DNA of 64,000 nt from Paenibacillus sonchi (GCF_016772475.1 NZ_CP068595.1:3472001-3536000); one strand, 5' to 3'. Shown: positions 26,016 through 35,171, numbered from the stretch's first letter. Notes: a model not told the origin generated them from the letters alone. A program made the numbers and translations.

Positions 26016-27851
26016 ATGAAGATGCAAGCACCTACCATGGAACAGGCGCAGGCTGAACTGCAAAAATATTATGGCTATCCCGACTTCCGGGAGGGCCAGA
26101 AAAAAATTGTCATGAATTTGCTGGAGGGCCGCGATACGCTCGGAATCATGCCGACGGGCGGCGGGAAATCGATATGTTATCAAGTTCCGGCATTGCTGCT
26201 GCCGGGACTTACGCTGGTCATTTCCCCGCTGATTTCACTGATGAAGGATCAGGTGGACGCGCTGACCACGGCCGGAATTCCGGCTGCATATATCAACAGC
26301 ACGCTGAGCGGCAAAGAAGTGAATGAACGCATCCGTGCGGCGCGCCGGGGAGAGCTGAAGCTGCTCTATGTGGCGCCCGAGCGGCTGGAGCTGGACTGGT
26401 TCCGCCTGGAAATGGCCGGCTTGTCCATCTCCTGTGTCGCGGTGGATGAAGCCCACTGTGTCTCCCAGTGGGGGCATGATTTCCGGACGAGCTATCTGGC
26501 GGTTTCCCCTTTTGTGGACGAGCTGCCGGAACGGCCGATTCTTGCCGCCTTTACCGCCACAGCTACGCCTGAGGTTATGGAGGATATGGTCCGGCTGCTG
26601 CGGCTTCGCCAGCCGGGCGTATTCATGACCGGACTGGGCCGGGATAATCTGGCCATGTCGGTGCTGCGCGGGGAGAATAAACGCGAGTTCGTGCTGGACT
26701 ATACGGCGCAGCATTCCCATCAGCCGGGCATTGTCTATGCCGCCACCCGCAAAGAGGTGGATGATCTGTATCAGCGGCTGCAGGCTTCCGGCATCGCAGC
26801 CGGACGTTATCATGCAGGGATGAGCGACCAGGAGCGTGCGGAGAGCCAGGAAGGTTTTCTCTATGACGATATCCGCGTCATGGTTGCCACCAATGCTTTT
26901 GGGATGGGGATCGACAAGTCGAATGTCCGTTACGTCATCCATTACAATATGCCCAAAAATATGGAAGCCTACGTACAGGAAGCGGGCCGTGCCGGGCGGG
27001 ACGGAGAGCCCAGCCAGTGTATCCTGCTCTTCAGCGCGCAGGATATTATGACGCAGAAGTTCCTGATCGAGCAGAATCCGCAGGACGCGGACCGCAAGGC
27101 TAATGAATACCGCAAGCTTCAGCAGATGATCGATTACTGCTATACGACCCGCTGTCTGCGCAGCGCCCAGCTGGATTATTTTGGCGAGGAGCACGGGGAC
27201 CAGCCATGCGGGATCTGCAGCTCGTGTACAGATGAACGCGAGCTGGTGGATATGACGGTGGATGCCCAGAAGATATTCTCCTGCATCCACCGTATGCGTG
27301 AACGCTTTGGCGTCGCACTGGTATCCTCTGTCCTCAAAGGCTCGCGCAACCAGAAGGTGCTGCAGTACGGCTTCGAGAATCTGCCTACCCACGGGGCGAT
27401 GTCCAGCCGCACCGAGAAGGAGATTACCGAGAGCATCAATGTGCTGATCTCGGAAGGGTATCTGTCCTTATCGGAAGGCCAGTATCCTGTGGTGCGGCTT
27501 CAGCCGCTGGCCGCCGAAGTGCTGCGCGGCCAGCGGCAGGTCCTGCAGCGGGTGGCCCGGGTGCGCAGCACCGGAGGCAGCTCCGGCGGGCGGGACCGCA
27601 GCCGCGTGCGCGATCTGTCGCCGTCGGCGGTGAATGAGACGGTGTTCGAGCAGCTGCGCCTGATCCGCCGCGAGCTGGCGGGGCGCGAGCATGTGCCGTC
27701 CTACATTATTTTCAATGATGCGACCCTGCGCGAGATGAGCGTGGTTTGCCCGCAGACTGAAGCGGAAATGCTGAGAGTCAAAGGGGTCGGTGAAGTGAAA
27801 TACCGTAAATACGGCAAGCCGTTCCTGGAATTTTTTCAAAATGAAATGTAA
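26016..27851 (+). CDS. recQ: RecQ-family ATP-dependent DNA helicase
   Basis: About 611 residues in RecQ order: Walker A (GIMPTGGGKSICYQ), DEAH box (VDEAHCVSQWG), motif VI (QEAGRAGRDGEP), a zinc-binding C-terminal region (CLRSAQ, CGICSSC), winged helix, and a C-terminal HRDC domain (LRLIRRELAGREHVPSYIIF). It unwinds DNA 3'-5' in recombination and fork repair. I prefer the ATG at 26016, 11 nt after AAGGAG, over the ATG at 26007, which is only 2 nt away. It is followed by a radical SAM gene after 15 bp, an operon of no clear pathway link. Confidence 0.92.
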   Translation: MKMQAPTMEQAQAELQKYYGYPDFREGQKKIVMNLLEGRDTLGIMPTGGGKSICYQVPALLLPGLTLVISPLISLMKDQVDALTTAGIPAAYINSTLSGKEVNERIRAARRGELKLLYVAPERLELDWFRLEMAGLSISCVAVDEAHCVSQWGHDFRTSYLAVSPFVDELPERPILAAFTATATPEVMEDMVRLLRLRQPGVFMTGLGRDNLAMSVLRGENKREFVLDYTAQHSHQPGIVYAATRKEVDDLYQRLQASGIAAGRYHAGMSDQERAESQEGFLYDDIRVMVATNAFGMGIDKSNVRYVIHYNMPKNMEAYVQEAGRAGRDGEPSQCILLFSAQDIMTQKFLIEQNPQDADRKANEYRKLQQMIDYCYTTRCLRSAQLDYFGEEHGDQPCGICSSCTDERELVDMTVDAQKIFSCIHRMRERFGVALVSSVLKGSRNQKVLQYGFENLPTHGAMSSRTEKEITESINVLISEGYLSLSEGQYPVVRLQPLAAEVLRGQRQVLQRVARVRSTGGSSGGRDRSRVRDLSPSAVNETVFEQLRLIRRELAGREHVPSYIIFNDATLREMSVVCPQTEAEMLRVKGVGEVKYRKYGKPFLEFFQNEM

Positions 27852-27866
27852 AGAGGGTTATCAGGC

Positions 27867-29693
27867 ATGAAAATCATCCTGGCTACATTAAATGCCAAAT
27901 ACATTCATACCTCGCTGGCCATCCGCCTCCTGAAGGCATACAGCGAGCATGAGTTTCAGGATATCCATTTGGCGGAATATACCATCAAAGATCCCGTGAT
28001 GAATATCGTGTCCGACCTCTTCCAGAAGAAACCGGATGTGATCGGGTTTTCCTGTTATATCTGGAACATTGAAGAGACCGTCAAGGTGATCGGGATTCTC
28101 AAGCAAGTGATGCCTGAGGTTACGGTTGTGCTGGGCGGGCCGGAAGTATCGTATGAGCCGCTTTACTGGATGCAGCGGGAGGCCGGGATTGATTTTGTCG
28201 TGAACGGCGACGGGGAAGAGACCTTCCACCATCTGCTCCAGGAGCTGCGGGATGACCGCAAGTTTCATTTTGTCTATGGAGCTGCGTACCGCAAGGGCGG
28301 AGAGCTGATCGTCAATCCGCCGCGTCCCAAAAGCGATCTGAACACCCTGCCGTCCCCGCACCGCTTCCCGGATGATCTCCCGGATCTCGGTAAGCGGATT
28401 GTCTATTTTGAGACCAGCCGGGGTTGTCCGTTCAACTGCCAGTTCTGTCTGTCCAGCATTGAGGTGGGTGTGCGGTACTATGATATTGAACGGGTGAAAG
28501 CGGATTTGCTCTATCTGATTGAGAATGGTGCCAAAGTCATCAAATTTCTCGACCGCACCTTCAATATCAACCGCAATTACGCGATGGAAATGTTCCAGTT
28601 CCTGATCGACAACCATCAGGGCTGTGTGTTCCAGTTCGAGATTACAGCGGATATTATGCGTCCTGAGGTGCTGGATTTCCTTGCCGAGCACGCGCCTCCG
28701 GGCATCTTCCGCTTCGAAATAGGCGTGCAGTCCACCAATGACGAGACGAATGAGCTGGTCAAACGCCGCCAGAACTTCACCAAGCTGTCCCGCACCGTTA
28801 TGAAAATCAAAGCCAGCGGCAACATCGACCAGCATCTCGATTTGATTGCCGGGCTGCCGCAGGAGGATTACGCGACCTTCCGCAAGACCTTCAACGATGT
28901 ATTCGCCATGGAGCCGGAAGAGCTTCAGCTCGGATTCCTCAAAATGCTGCGCGGCACCGGGCTCCGTGCCCAGGCGGCCAAATACAACTATACGTATATG
29001 GAGCACGCCCCATATGAGATTCTGAGCAGCCATGTGATGCCGTTCTCCGACATTATCCGCCTCAAGCGGCTGGAGGATGTGCTGGAGAAGTATTGGAACA
29101 GCCACAGGCTGGACCACTCGGTTAAATACCTGATCCGCCATGTGTTCAAATCGCCGTTCGATTTCTTCCAGGAGTTCGGCGATTACTGGGAGGCGCGGGG
29201 CTGGCAGAAGATCGGGCATCAGCTCGAAGATCTGTTCACCCGGCTGCATGCTTTTCTGACGGACCGCAGAACGCCTTCCATGCCCGTCATTACGGGGCTG
29301 ATGAAGCTGGATTATTTCCTGGGGCACAAATATAAGCCGCGCAAAATCTGGTGGGATATTACGCTGGACAAGCCGGAATGGTCCCATTATATGAAGGAGA
29401 TCGCCGAGCATCCGGAGCGTCTCTCTGCCAAGCTGGCAGAAGCGGGGTTCAGCGAGCGGGAGCTGCAAAAGTTCACCGTGCTCGAAGTGCTGCCGTTCCG
29501 TCTGGAAGCCGTGCTGGACTCGATCAGCGGACTGCGCTTTGATCCGGCAGCCGTGGCTGTTGCCGAAGCGGCGGACAAGAGTTCCACAGCTCTGGCGGAA
29601 GCTCTGCCGGATGCCGGTGGAAGCACCCTGCTGATCGTCATGTACCAGCAGGATGAGAGCCAGCGGGCGCAATATTACGCGCTGCCTTTGTAG
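27867..29693 (+). CDS. B12-binding radical SAM protein (DUF4080 type)
   Basis: A 608-residue protein with an N-terminal cobalamin-binding-like domain (DVIGFSCYIWN, VVLGGPEVSYEP), the radical SAM cluster motif CPFNCQFC at residues about 190-197, and a C-terminal DUF4080 region. The layout matches the MiaB-like/DUF4080 group, whose reactions are largely unknown. Spacing of 15 bp after recQ, with a GAGGG ribosome site, suggests co-transcription. The substrate and product remain unassigned. Confidence 0.85.
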   Translation: MKIILATLNAKYIHTSLAIRLLKAYSEHEFQDIHLAEYTIKDPVMNIVSDLFQKKPDVIGFSCYIWNIEETVKVIGILKQVMPEVTVVLGGPEVSYEPLYWMQREAGIDFVVNGDGEETFHHLLQELRDDRKFHFVYGAAYRKGGELIVNPPRPKSDLNTLPSPHRFPDDLPDLGKRIVYFETSRGCPFNCQFCLSSIEVGVRYYDIERVKADLLYLIENGAKVIKFLDRTFNINRNYAMEMFQFLIDNHQGCVFQFEITADIMRPEVLDFLAEHAPPGIFRFEIGVQSTNDETNELVKRRQNFTKLSRTVMKIKASGNIDQHLDLIAGLPQEDYATFRKTFNDVFAMEPEELQLGFLKMLRGTGLRAQAAKYNYTYMEHAPYEILSSHVMPFSDIIRLKRLEDVLEKYWNSHRLDHSVKYLIRHVFKSPFDFFQEFGDYWEARGWQKIGHQLEDLFTRLHAFLTDRRTPSMPVITGLMKLDYFLGHKYKPRKIWWDITLDKPEWSHYMKEIAEHPERLSAKLAEAGFSERELQKFTVLEVLPFRLEAVLDSISGLRFDPAAVAVAEAADKSSTALAEALPDAGGSTLLIVMYQQDESQRAQYYALPL

Positions 29694-29732
29694 GCAGGCG
29701 CGCCCTTGATTGGGCTGGGAGGGGAGAACAGA

Positions 29733-30263
29733 ATGAACAGTGCAGGGCAGATTTCTTTGCGTTTATATGAAGAAAAGTACAAGGAAGACCTGCTTGCCTT
29801 TGAGCTGCCGCCCGAGCAGGCGGAGTTCACCGGATTGCCGGAAGAGACTTTGTCTGAAGCTGTAGCAAATCCCGGCAAAACTGCGGTTGTCATTGTCCAG
29901 GAGGAACAGGCGGCAGGCTTTTTTGTCCTTCACCGTGGAGGAGGTATTGCGGACTTTTACCCCAATACAACCGGGGCCATACTGCTGCGTGCGTTCCTGA
30001 TTAACTATGCCAGCCAAGGCCAGGGCATAGCCAAAGCCGCACTGGTGCTGCTGCCGGGCTTCATCAGAACTCATTTTCCTTGGGTCCGCGAAATTGTACT
30101 TGCTGTCAACGAGCGGAATATCGCTGCGGCAAGCCTTTACTCCAGAGCAGGCTTCCTTGATAAAGGACTCCGCCGCAGCGGGGGCAAGGGGCCGCAGAAG
30201 GTGCTTCAATACGGATTAGACAAGCCATTGGTGGAAATTCATTCTTCCTCGGGGTTTATGTAA
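29733..30263 (+). CDS. GNAT family N-acetyltransferase
   Basis: A 176-residue acetyltransferase with an acetyl-CoA loop (SQGQGIAKAALVLLPGFIRT), followed by the AVNERNIAAASLYSRAGFLD segment typical of GNAT enzymes. The ATG at 29733 is preceded by GGAGGGGAG; the TTG at 29706 is spurious. The gene closes the recQ operon; the antisense promoter of the downstream toxin locus begins within 20 bp of its stop. Confidence 0.85.
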   Translation: MNSAGQISLRLYEEKYKEDLLAFELPPEQAEFTGLPEETLSEAVANPGKTAVVIVQEEQAAGFFVLHRGGGIADFYPNTTGAILLRAFLINYASQGQGIAKAALVLLPGFIRTHFPWVREIVLAVNERNIAAASLYSRAGFLDKGLRRSGGKGPQKVLQYGLDKPLVEIHSSSGFM

Positions 30264-30278
30264 TAAAATGGGTTATGC

Positions 30279-30284
30279 TATAAT
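30279..30284 (+). promoter_or_regulatory. Extended -10 promoter of the antisense RNA
   Basis: TGC-TATAAT is a perfect extended -10 element, with a weak -35. Transcription would start near 30291 and run against the toxin gene. Confidence 0.6.
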
Positions 30285-30290
30285 ACAATA

Positions 30291-30412
30291 AAAGAAGGAG
30301 CTGTGTCACCAGCACAGCCCTGTTGTACAACCACTGCTGAAGAGCAGCCGGTCGTCCCGTTTTATTTGGTTGGAGTAGACCGTTACCTTACAGGTACGGT
30401 CTATTTCTTTTT
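30291..30412 (+). ncRNA. Candidate type I antitoxin (antisense RNA)
   Basis: A transcript of about 120 nt is bounded by an extended -10 promoter and a terminator hairpin (AGACCGTTACC at 30377-30387 with GGTACGGTCT at 30393-30402, one bulge, then ATTTCTTTTT). It is fully complementary to the 3' UTR of the toxin mRNA and overlaps the last 12 nt of its coding frame, the convergent arrangement of txpA-RatA in B. subtilis. It should block toxin translation or trigger degradation of the duplex. It contains TGAAGAGCAGCCGGTC, which also occurs between ilvH and ilvC. Confidence 0.65.
30299..30321 (-). terminator. Terminator of the toxin mRNA
   Basis: On the minus strand GGGCTGTG and CACAGCTC form an 8-bp stem around CTGGTGA, followed by CTTCTTTT. 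It ends the toxin transcript about 100 nt past the toxin stop. Confidence 0.6.
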
Positions 30413-30484
30413 AATGTAGCCAAGCAGTGCCAAGATGAACATACCGAACATGAACATTAGGGTAATAGCATCTTTAACGTCCAT
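30401..30484 (-). CDS. Holin-like type I toxin peptide
   Basis: A 27-residue hydrophobic peptide: charged start MDVKD, one transmembrane helix (AITLMFMFGMFILALLGYI) and a KKK tail. This is the pattern of the short membrane toxins annotated as putative holin-like toxins and of the TxpA/BsrG group. GGAGGAGGTGAAGG lies before the ATG. The 5' UTR and 3' UTR can pair over a long range (TTGTACAA with itself at 30531 and 30323, and GAGCAGC with GCTGCTC at 30520 and 30348), which would hide the ribosome site in full-length mRNA, a hallmark of type I toxins. The antisense RNA overlaps the 3' end. Confidence 0.75.
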   Translation of the reverse strand: MDVKDAITLMFMFGMFILALLGYIKKK

Positions 30485-30605
30485 TACCTTCACCTCCTCC
30501 AGGGAGTGCAGCTGCTGCTCATGAACACTGTTGTACAAGAGAATCATATCACATTTAGTATGTTAAAAAATGGAGCATTAGTAGATTTATAGCGGAAAAA
30601 TACAA

Positions 30606-30645
30606 AGACAGGCTTTCCGTAACGGACGGAAAGCCTGTCTTTTAT
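30606..30645 (-). terminator. Terminator of the lysophospholipase gene
   Basis: A 15-bp perfect stem (AGACAGGCTTTCCGT and complement) lies just past the minus-strand gene end, followed by TTTGTATTTTT on that strand. Confidence 0.85.
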
Positions 30646-30662
30646 ACGTTTTTGCCGGATAG

Positions 30663-31625
30663 CTAAGGAGCAACCGGCTGAAGCAGCAGGGATTCCGCCG
30701 GAAGATGCCGGACGAGCCAGTCCAGCACATCCGCAGTCACCTCATCCCGGTTGACCTCGTTGAGCATTTCATGCCTGCCTTCGGGATACAGCCTGTATTC
30801 CACATCTGAAATTCCTTGCTCCCGGTAGATCTCCGCCAGGCGCAGCACGCCTTGACCGTTCATGCCGACCGGGTCTTTGGCTCCGGCGAACAGATATACC
30901 GGCTTATCCTTGCACAGGGTAACCAGCGTTTCCCTGGAATGGATATCCCGCAGCAGCCGGAAGAAATCGCGGAAGAACCGGGTGGTGCAAATCGCTCCGC
31001 AGAACGGATCAGCTATGAAGCGGTCTACCTCCTGCGTATCACTGCTCAGCCAGTCAAAAGCGGTCCTCACCGGTGTGAAAGACCGGTTATACGGGCCAAA
31101 AACAATACCGTTCAGCAGAACACTGCGGTGGCGCTTCCCCTGCAGCCTGAATTGCAGCCCCGCCAGTGATTCTCCGAGCCGGAGCATCGTGCGCGGCCCG
31201 TTAGTGCCGCTGAGAATGAATCCGGCATAGATGTCACGGCCTTCCTCGCACATCAGCTTCTGTGCCAGAAAGGAGCCCATGCTGTGGGCCAGCAGGAAGA
31301 TCGGCAGGCCCTCATGCCGGGAGCGGGCGATTCCGGCGAGCTGGAGCAGATTGCGCCGCATCCAGTAGAATCCATTCTCGCCGGTATCGCCGAGCAGTTC
31401 AACCCGGCCTGCGGTTTGCCCGTGGCCGCGGTGGTCATTGGCATATACCGCATAGCCTGCTCCTGTGAGCGCCGCTGCAAACCGGGCATACCGGGCAGCC
31501 GTTTCACACATGCCGTGGGCAATCTGGACAATCCCCCTGACCGGAGCCTCCGGTTCCGGCAGCCATTCATATACATGGATGGCGACCCCCAGCGGATCGG
31601 TCATCTTAAAAGTGTTTTCCCTCAT
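30663..31625 (-). CDS. Alpha/beta hydrolase (monoacylglycerol lipase/lysophospholipase-like)
   Basis: About 320 residues. The serine hydrolase nucleophile elbow is AHSMGSF, preceded by the oxyanion-side HGMCE, with a later Asp (AGAKDPVG) and catalytic His (GRHEMLNEV), which completes the triad. The family hydrolyses monoacylglycerols or lysophospholipids. There is no signal peptide, so it is cytoplasmic or membrane-associated. The ATG at 31625 follows AGGAGG; the frame extends upstream to 31718 without a start signal. It ends before a strong terminator. Confidence 0.87.
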   Translation of the reverse strand: MRENTFKMTDPLGVAIHVYEWLPEPEAPVRGIVQIAHGMCETAARYARFAAALTGAGYAVYANDHRGHGQTAGRVELLGDTGENGFYWMRRNLLQLAGIARSRHEGLPIFLLAHSMGSFLAQKLMCEEGRDIYAGFILSGTNGPRTMLRLGESLAGLQFRLQGKRHRSVLLNGIVFGPYNRSFTPVRTAFDWLSSDTQEVDRFIADPFCGAICTTRFFRDFFRLLRDIHSRETLVTLCKDKPVYLFAGAKDPVGMNGQGVLRLAEIYREQGISDVEYRLYPEGRHEMLNEVNRDEVTADVLDWLVRHLPAESLLLQPVAP

Positions 31626-31785
31626 CCCGGTCCTCCTAAAAGTTTTGTGAGCCCTACTTCTTGGAGATTGAGCAATAATGTAACAGCAAAGCGGACACAT
31701 CCTAAAATCTTTCTGCAATACCGCTTCGGTGGCATGGACCTAAGTTTGAGCCTTACCCGTTAATATATGCCGGCACTGGCATGGT

Positions 31786-32754
31786 TTATGGCAGATACGA
31801 ACGCAGCACCGTGGAGTGGCCTTCGATTCCGTAAGCGCCCAGGGTGGACGGAAGGAGGTAGCATTCTCCGGCCGAATAGGGCTGGGAGCCGCCTTCCCAG
31901 GTCAGATGTCCGCTGCCTTCGCATACCACGAGAATAGTGAAGCTGTCCGGTGTGGTGGAGAGGCTCCATTCCCCGTTTACGATGCCTTTTTCTACAATAA
32001 AGTAGGGGGAAGCGGCAATCTGCAGCCACTCTCCGGCCACAGCGCCATCTGTCTTCATGGAGGTTGCGCCTGCGCCTTCATAAGCGGTTACGTTAAGCGA
32101 ATCCTCGATATGAAGCTCACGCGGTTTGCCATCCAGACCCGGACGGTCATAGTCGTAAATCCGGTATGTAGTGTCCGAGTTCTGCTGAATTTCCGCTACA
32201 ACCACTCCGGCACAGAGCGCGTGGACAGTTCCGGCAGGGATGTAGAAGGCGTCACCGGCCGAGACAGTGATTTCCCGCATGGTATCCATGACCGTACCGG
32301 TCTCCAGCGCCTCACGCAGACTTTCGCGGGTTACGCCGTCTTTAAGGCCGTAGATAATTTTGGCGCCCGGTTTGGCGTCCAGCACGTACCACATTTCTGT
32401 TTTGCCCAGTTCTCCCTTTGGCAATCCTTCGTAATCATCCGTAGGATGCACCTGTACAGACAGATTGTCATTGCAGTCCAGCAGCTTGATCAGCAGCGGG
32501 AACCGGCCGCCGTCCTTCGGGCTGCCCTTGCTGCCGAACCATTCATGGCCGAACTGCCCGCGGATCTGATCCAATCCTTGTCCGGCAAGCTCGCCATTGA
32601 GCACCGAAGAGGTGCCATTGGGATGATCGGCAATCATCCATCCTTCGCCGATGTGGCCTTCCGGCAGCTCCAGGCCGAATTTCTCCAGGGCCCGGCCTCC
32701 CCATACGCGTTCTTTGAACTCCGGTTGAAATTTTAAAGGATAAGGCTTAGTCAT
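31786..32754 (-). CDS. manA: Class I mannose-6-phosphate isomerase
   Basis: A 323-residue cupin-type phosphomannose isomerase. Metal ligands are seen in QVHPTDDY (Gln and His), the Glu of KTEMWYVL and the later His of PAGTVHALCAG. It interconverts mannose-6-phosphate and fructose-6-phosphate with Zn2+ and can feed GDP-mannose synthesis. The ATG at 32754 follows GGAAG. The gene follows ytqB on the minus strand with about 35 bp in the annotated frame. Confidence 0.92.
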   Translation of the reverse strand: MTKPYPLKFQPEFKERVWGGRALEKFGLELPEGHIGEGWMIADHPNGTSSVLNGELAGQGLDQIRGQFGHEWFGSKGSPKDGGRFPLLIKLLDCNDNLSVQVHPTDDYEGLPKGELGKTEMWYVLDAKPGAKIIYGLKDGVTRESLREALETGTVMDTMREITVSAGDAFYIPAGTVHALCAGVVVAEIQQNSDTTYRIYDYDRPGLDGKPRELHIEDSLNVTAYEGAGATSMKTDGAVAGEWLQIAASPYFIVEKGIVNGEWSLSTTPDSFTILVVCEGSGHLTWEGGSQPYSAGECYLLPSTLGAYGIEGHSTVLRSYLP

Positions 32755-32789
32755 CACTGCATCTTCCTTCCGATTGTAGAATAATGTGC

Positions 32790-33512
32790 TTACTTACTGT
32801 TTTGTGCAGATTTGAAGAACTCCGGCTTTTCTTCATCCGGCCCGTCAAAAAAGAAGCAGCGGCTGCCGTTCCCCAGCGTTGATGTGCTCCATCTTGGTTC
32901 CGGCCACCTACAGATCCGCTTCTTTTTCTTCTCGACCGCCAGCGTGTAAGGGGCCGAGGCCCGCTGCAGCTGGCGGTAGACGATGGCCTGCGCCTGGCGG
33001 GAAGGGAGGCCTGCCGCCCAGGCTTCCACGGCGGCGGCTTCCCGGTCCCCGCCTTCGTGGCCGGGATAGAGGACGGCCGTGATAATGCCGCCCGGCCGCA
33101 GCAGCGCGAGCGCGGCCTCCAGCGCGGCCAGCGTGCTGGCGGGCTCGGTGATGATGGTCTTGTCGGCATCGCCCGAGGGCAGATAGCCGAGATTGAACAT
33201 CACCGCCGAGACCGTTCCGCGCCAGTCCGGCGGAACGGCTTCCGCCATTGCTGCGTGGCTCTGCAGCAGCAGCGTTACGGGAGACAGCGGCGCCCGCGCT
33301 TCCTCCCGGGCCAGCCGCAGGCGCTCTTCGGCCAGAGCCAGCGCCGCAGGCTGGATGTCGAAGCCGTACACCCCGCCGCGCGGTCCGGCCGCTTTGGCGA
33401 GGAACAGCGTGTCGGCACCGGTGCCCACGGTGGCGTCAATCGCCCGGCCGCCCGGCTGGAGGCGGCCCTCCGTTAATTTATGAGCAAAGCTAAGGACCGA
33501 CATAAAGCCCAT
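32790..33512 (-). CDS. ytqB: Class I SAM-dependent methyltransferase (YtqB)
   Basis: A Rossmann methyltransferase with an N-terminal HKLTEGRLQPGGRAIDATVGTG segment (SAM loop) and MFNLGYLPSGDADKTI, matching YtqB, whose usual length is about 190-210 residues; here it is 240. The last 40 residues after AVEKKKK are unlike the family. One extra A in the five-A run (AGAAAAAGAAG) would give the expected end at a TAG at 32908-32910, so a frameshift is likely. The ATG shares one base with the ytqA stop codon (TAATG). ytqA and ytqB are neighbours in B. subtilis, so the pair is conserved. Confidence 0.85.
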   Translation of the reverse strand: MGFMSVLSFAHKLTEGRLQPGGRAIDATVGTGADTLFLAKAAGPRGGVYGFDIQPAALALAEERLRLAREEARAPLSPVTLLLQSHAAMAEAVPPDWRGTVSAVMFNLGYLPSGDADKTIITEPASTLAALEAALALLRPGGIITAVLYPGHEGGDREAAAVEAWAAGLPSRQAQAIVYRQLQRASAPYTLAVEKKKKRICRWPEPRWSTSTLGNGSRCFFFDGPDEEKPEFFKSAQNSK

Positions 33513-34467
33513 TAGCTCTTCCTCCAGTATTTACCCTGCCAGGTATCCCGGGCAATCAGTTCATCATCAATCGCGTTCAGCACTTCCCATTTCTTAAGGC
33601 TCCACAGCGGACCGATCAGCAGGTCGCGCGGGGCATCGCCGGTCAGCCGGTGCACGATCATTTCCGGCGGAAGAAGCTCAAGTGAATCGGCGATCAGCTT
33701 CACATACTCATCCTGCTCCAGAAAACGCAGGAGGCCGGCTTCATATTGCTTCACCATCGGCGTTTTGCGCATCAGGTGCAGCAGATGAATTTTGATGCCC
33801 TGCACGTCCATGTTCGCCACCGCTGACACAGTTTCCAGCATCATTTCATGCGTTTCCTGCGGCAGGCCGTGAATAATGTGGGTGCAGACGCGGATGCCGT
33901 GACGGCGAAGCTTCTGGACAGCTTCAATGTAGCACTGCGTATCATGTGCCCGGTTAATCAGCTCAGAGGTGGAGTCATGAATGGTTTGCAGCCCCATCTC
34001 GACCCAGAGATAGGTCCGCTGGTTCAGCTCAGCCAGGTATTCGACCACATCATCAGGGAGGCAGTCGGGACGCGTAGCGATGGACAGGCCGACTACGCCC
34101 GGCTGCTGCAGAATGACTTCATAATATTCCCTGAGTTCCCCGACTGGAGCATACGTGTTTGTATAAGCCTGAAAGTAACCGATATATTTGGCATTCGGCC
34201 ATTTCAGATGCTGTCTGTCCCGGACATTATTGAACTGGGTCACCAGATCATCGCGGCGGCTGCCGGCGAAATCCCCGGAGCCTCTGGCGCTGCAAAAGGT
34301 ACAGCCTCCTTTGGCGATGGAACCGTCGCGGTTGGGACAGGTAAAGCCGGCATCGAGCATGACTTTGAACACCTTGGTGTCCATATGTTCACGCATTTCA
34401 TAATTCCAGGTATGGAAACGTTTATCCCCCACAGCAGTGGAGAGGAGGTCTGTAGAAGGTTGGACAT
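33512..34467 (-). CDS. ytqA: TIGR01212-family radical SAM protein YtqA (frameshifted)
   Basis: The main frame carries the family segments DKRFHTWNYEMRE, GFTCPNRDGSIAKGGCTFC (a radical SAM CxxxxxxxxxCxxC motif) and HIIHGLPQETHEMM. The only well-placed start is the ATG at 34467 (AAAGGAG upstream), which opens as MSNLLQTSSPLLWG in another frame and would join at DKRFHT if the run of five C at 34426-34430 had six. Without repair there is no good start. The product is an unassigned tRNA or small-molecule radical SAM enzyme acting with the methyltransferase YtqB. Confidence 0.85.
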
Positions 34468-34676
34468 GCGGTACTCCTTTCTCTAAAATATAAGGATTTA
34501 TCTGTCCCGCGCCGTCAATCATCCTTATATTTCTCGCTGAAACGGACCGTCCCTTGCAAGGACGGCGAAGCCGTTTCTACTTAACCTTTCCATTGTATCA
34601 AAAATCAGCGGTGAACGTAACATGAAGGCCGCTGGAATTGAGGCGGAAAATAGGCCGGAATAATAGCGTTTTCATC

Positions 34677-34705
34677 TTGATAATGCTTACACACTATGTT
34701 ATATT
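34677..34705 (+). promoter_or_regulatory. Promoter of the small hypothetical gene
   Basis: TTGATA at 34677-34682 and TATATT at 34700-34705 are separated by exactly 17 bp. Transcription would start near 34712, giving a leader of about 90 nt. The preceding stretch (34523-34676) has an inverted repeat of CCGTCC/GGACGG and no gene. Confidence 0.65.
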
Positions 34706-34803
34706 TAAAATGTAAAAAAGCCGCTGCAGCCCACATAATTTCTATATCATGAATTCATAATTTCGTGTCGCAAGGTTCATAATAATATCAAGAGGTGATC
34801 ACG

Positions 34804-34986
34804 ATGAATTCTCACACGGCTTATGCAGAAGGAAAAGGCTCCATTGATGTGCAGCTGACCCCCGACGAAGCGCTGGCGCTTACGGGCGTTGAATTTAACG
34901 GCAATCACAAGATCAAGACTGAAGCACAGCGCAAGATCCGCAATGCCTTCGAGAAGACATTTGATTTTAAGTCTTCTGCCAAGTAG
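34804..34986 (+). CDS. Small conserved hypothetical protein
   Basis: A 60-residue, soluble, charged protein (MNSHTAYAEGKGSIDVQLTP) with a Lys-rich C-terminus (KTFDFKSSAK). No recognised domain. The ATG at 34804 is preceded by AAGAGGTGATC, and a good promoter lies 100 bp upstream. A terminator follows, so it is a monocistronic unit. Its expression seems well set, but the function is unknown. Confidence 0.65.
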   Translation: MNSHTAYAEGKGSIDVQLTPDEALALTGVEFNGNHKIKTEAQRKIRNAFEKTFDFKSSAK

Positions 34987-35034
34987 ACTAAGAATTGCAT
35001 GAAACCATGGACCCCAATTCCAAATACAGCAAAA

Positions 35035-35085
35035 GGGAGTTCTTCGTCCGGCCGTACCCGGCCAGGCGGAGAATTCCTTTTTTTC
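35035..35085 (+). terminator. Terminator between the small gene and trmB
   Basis: An imperfect stem pairing GGGAGTTCTTCGTC with GGCGGAGAATTCC, with a CCGGCC/GGCC core, and seven T. Confidence 0.8.
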
Positions 35086-35171
35086 GGTGAAATCCCTTTA
35101 CTTTTGCGGACAAGTTCGGCACAATATTGCAAGTGACAGTGTACGTATTAGAGAAAGCGGAGGAATACCTT

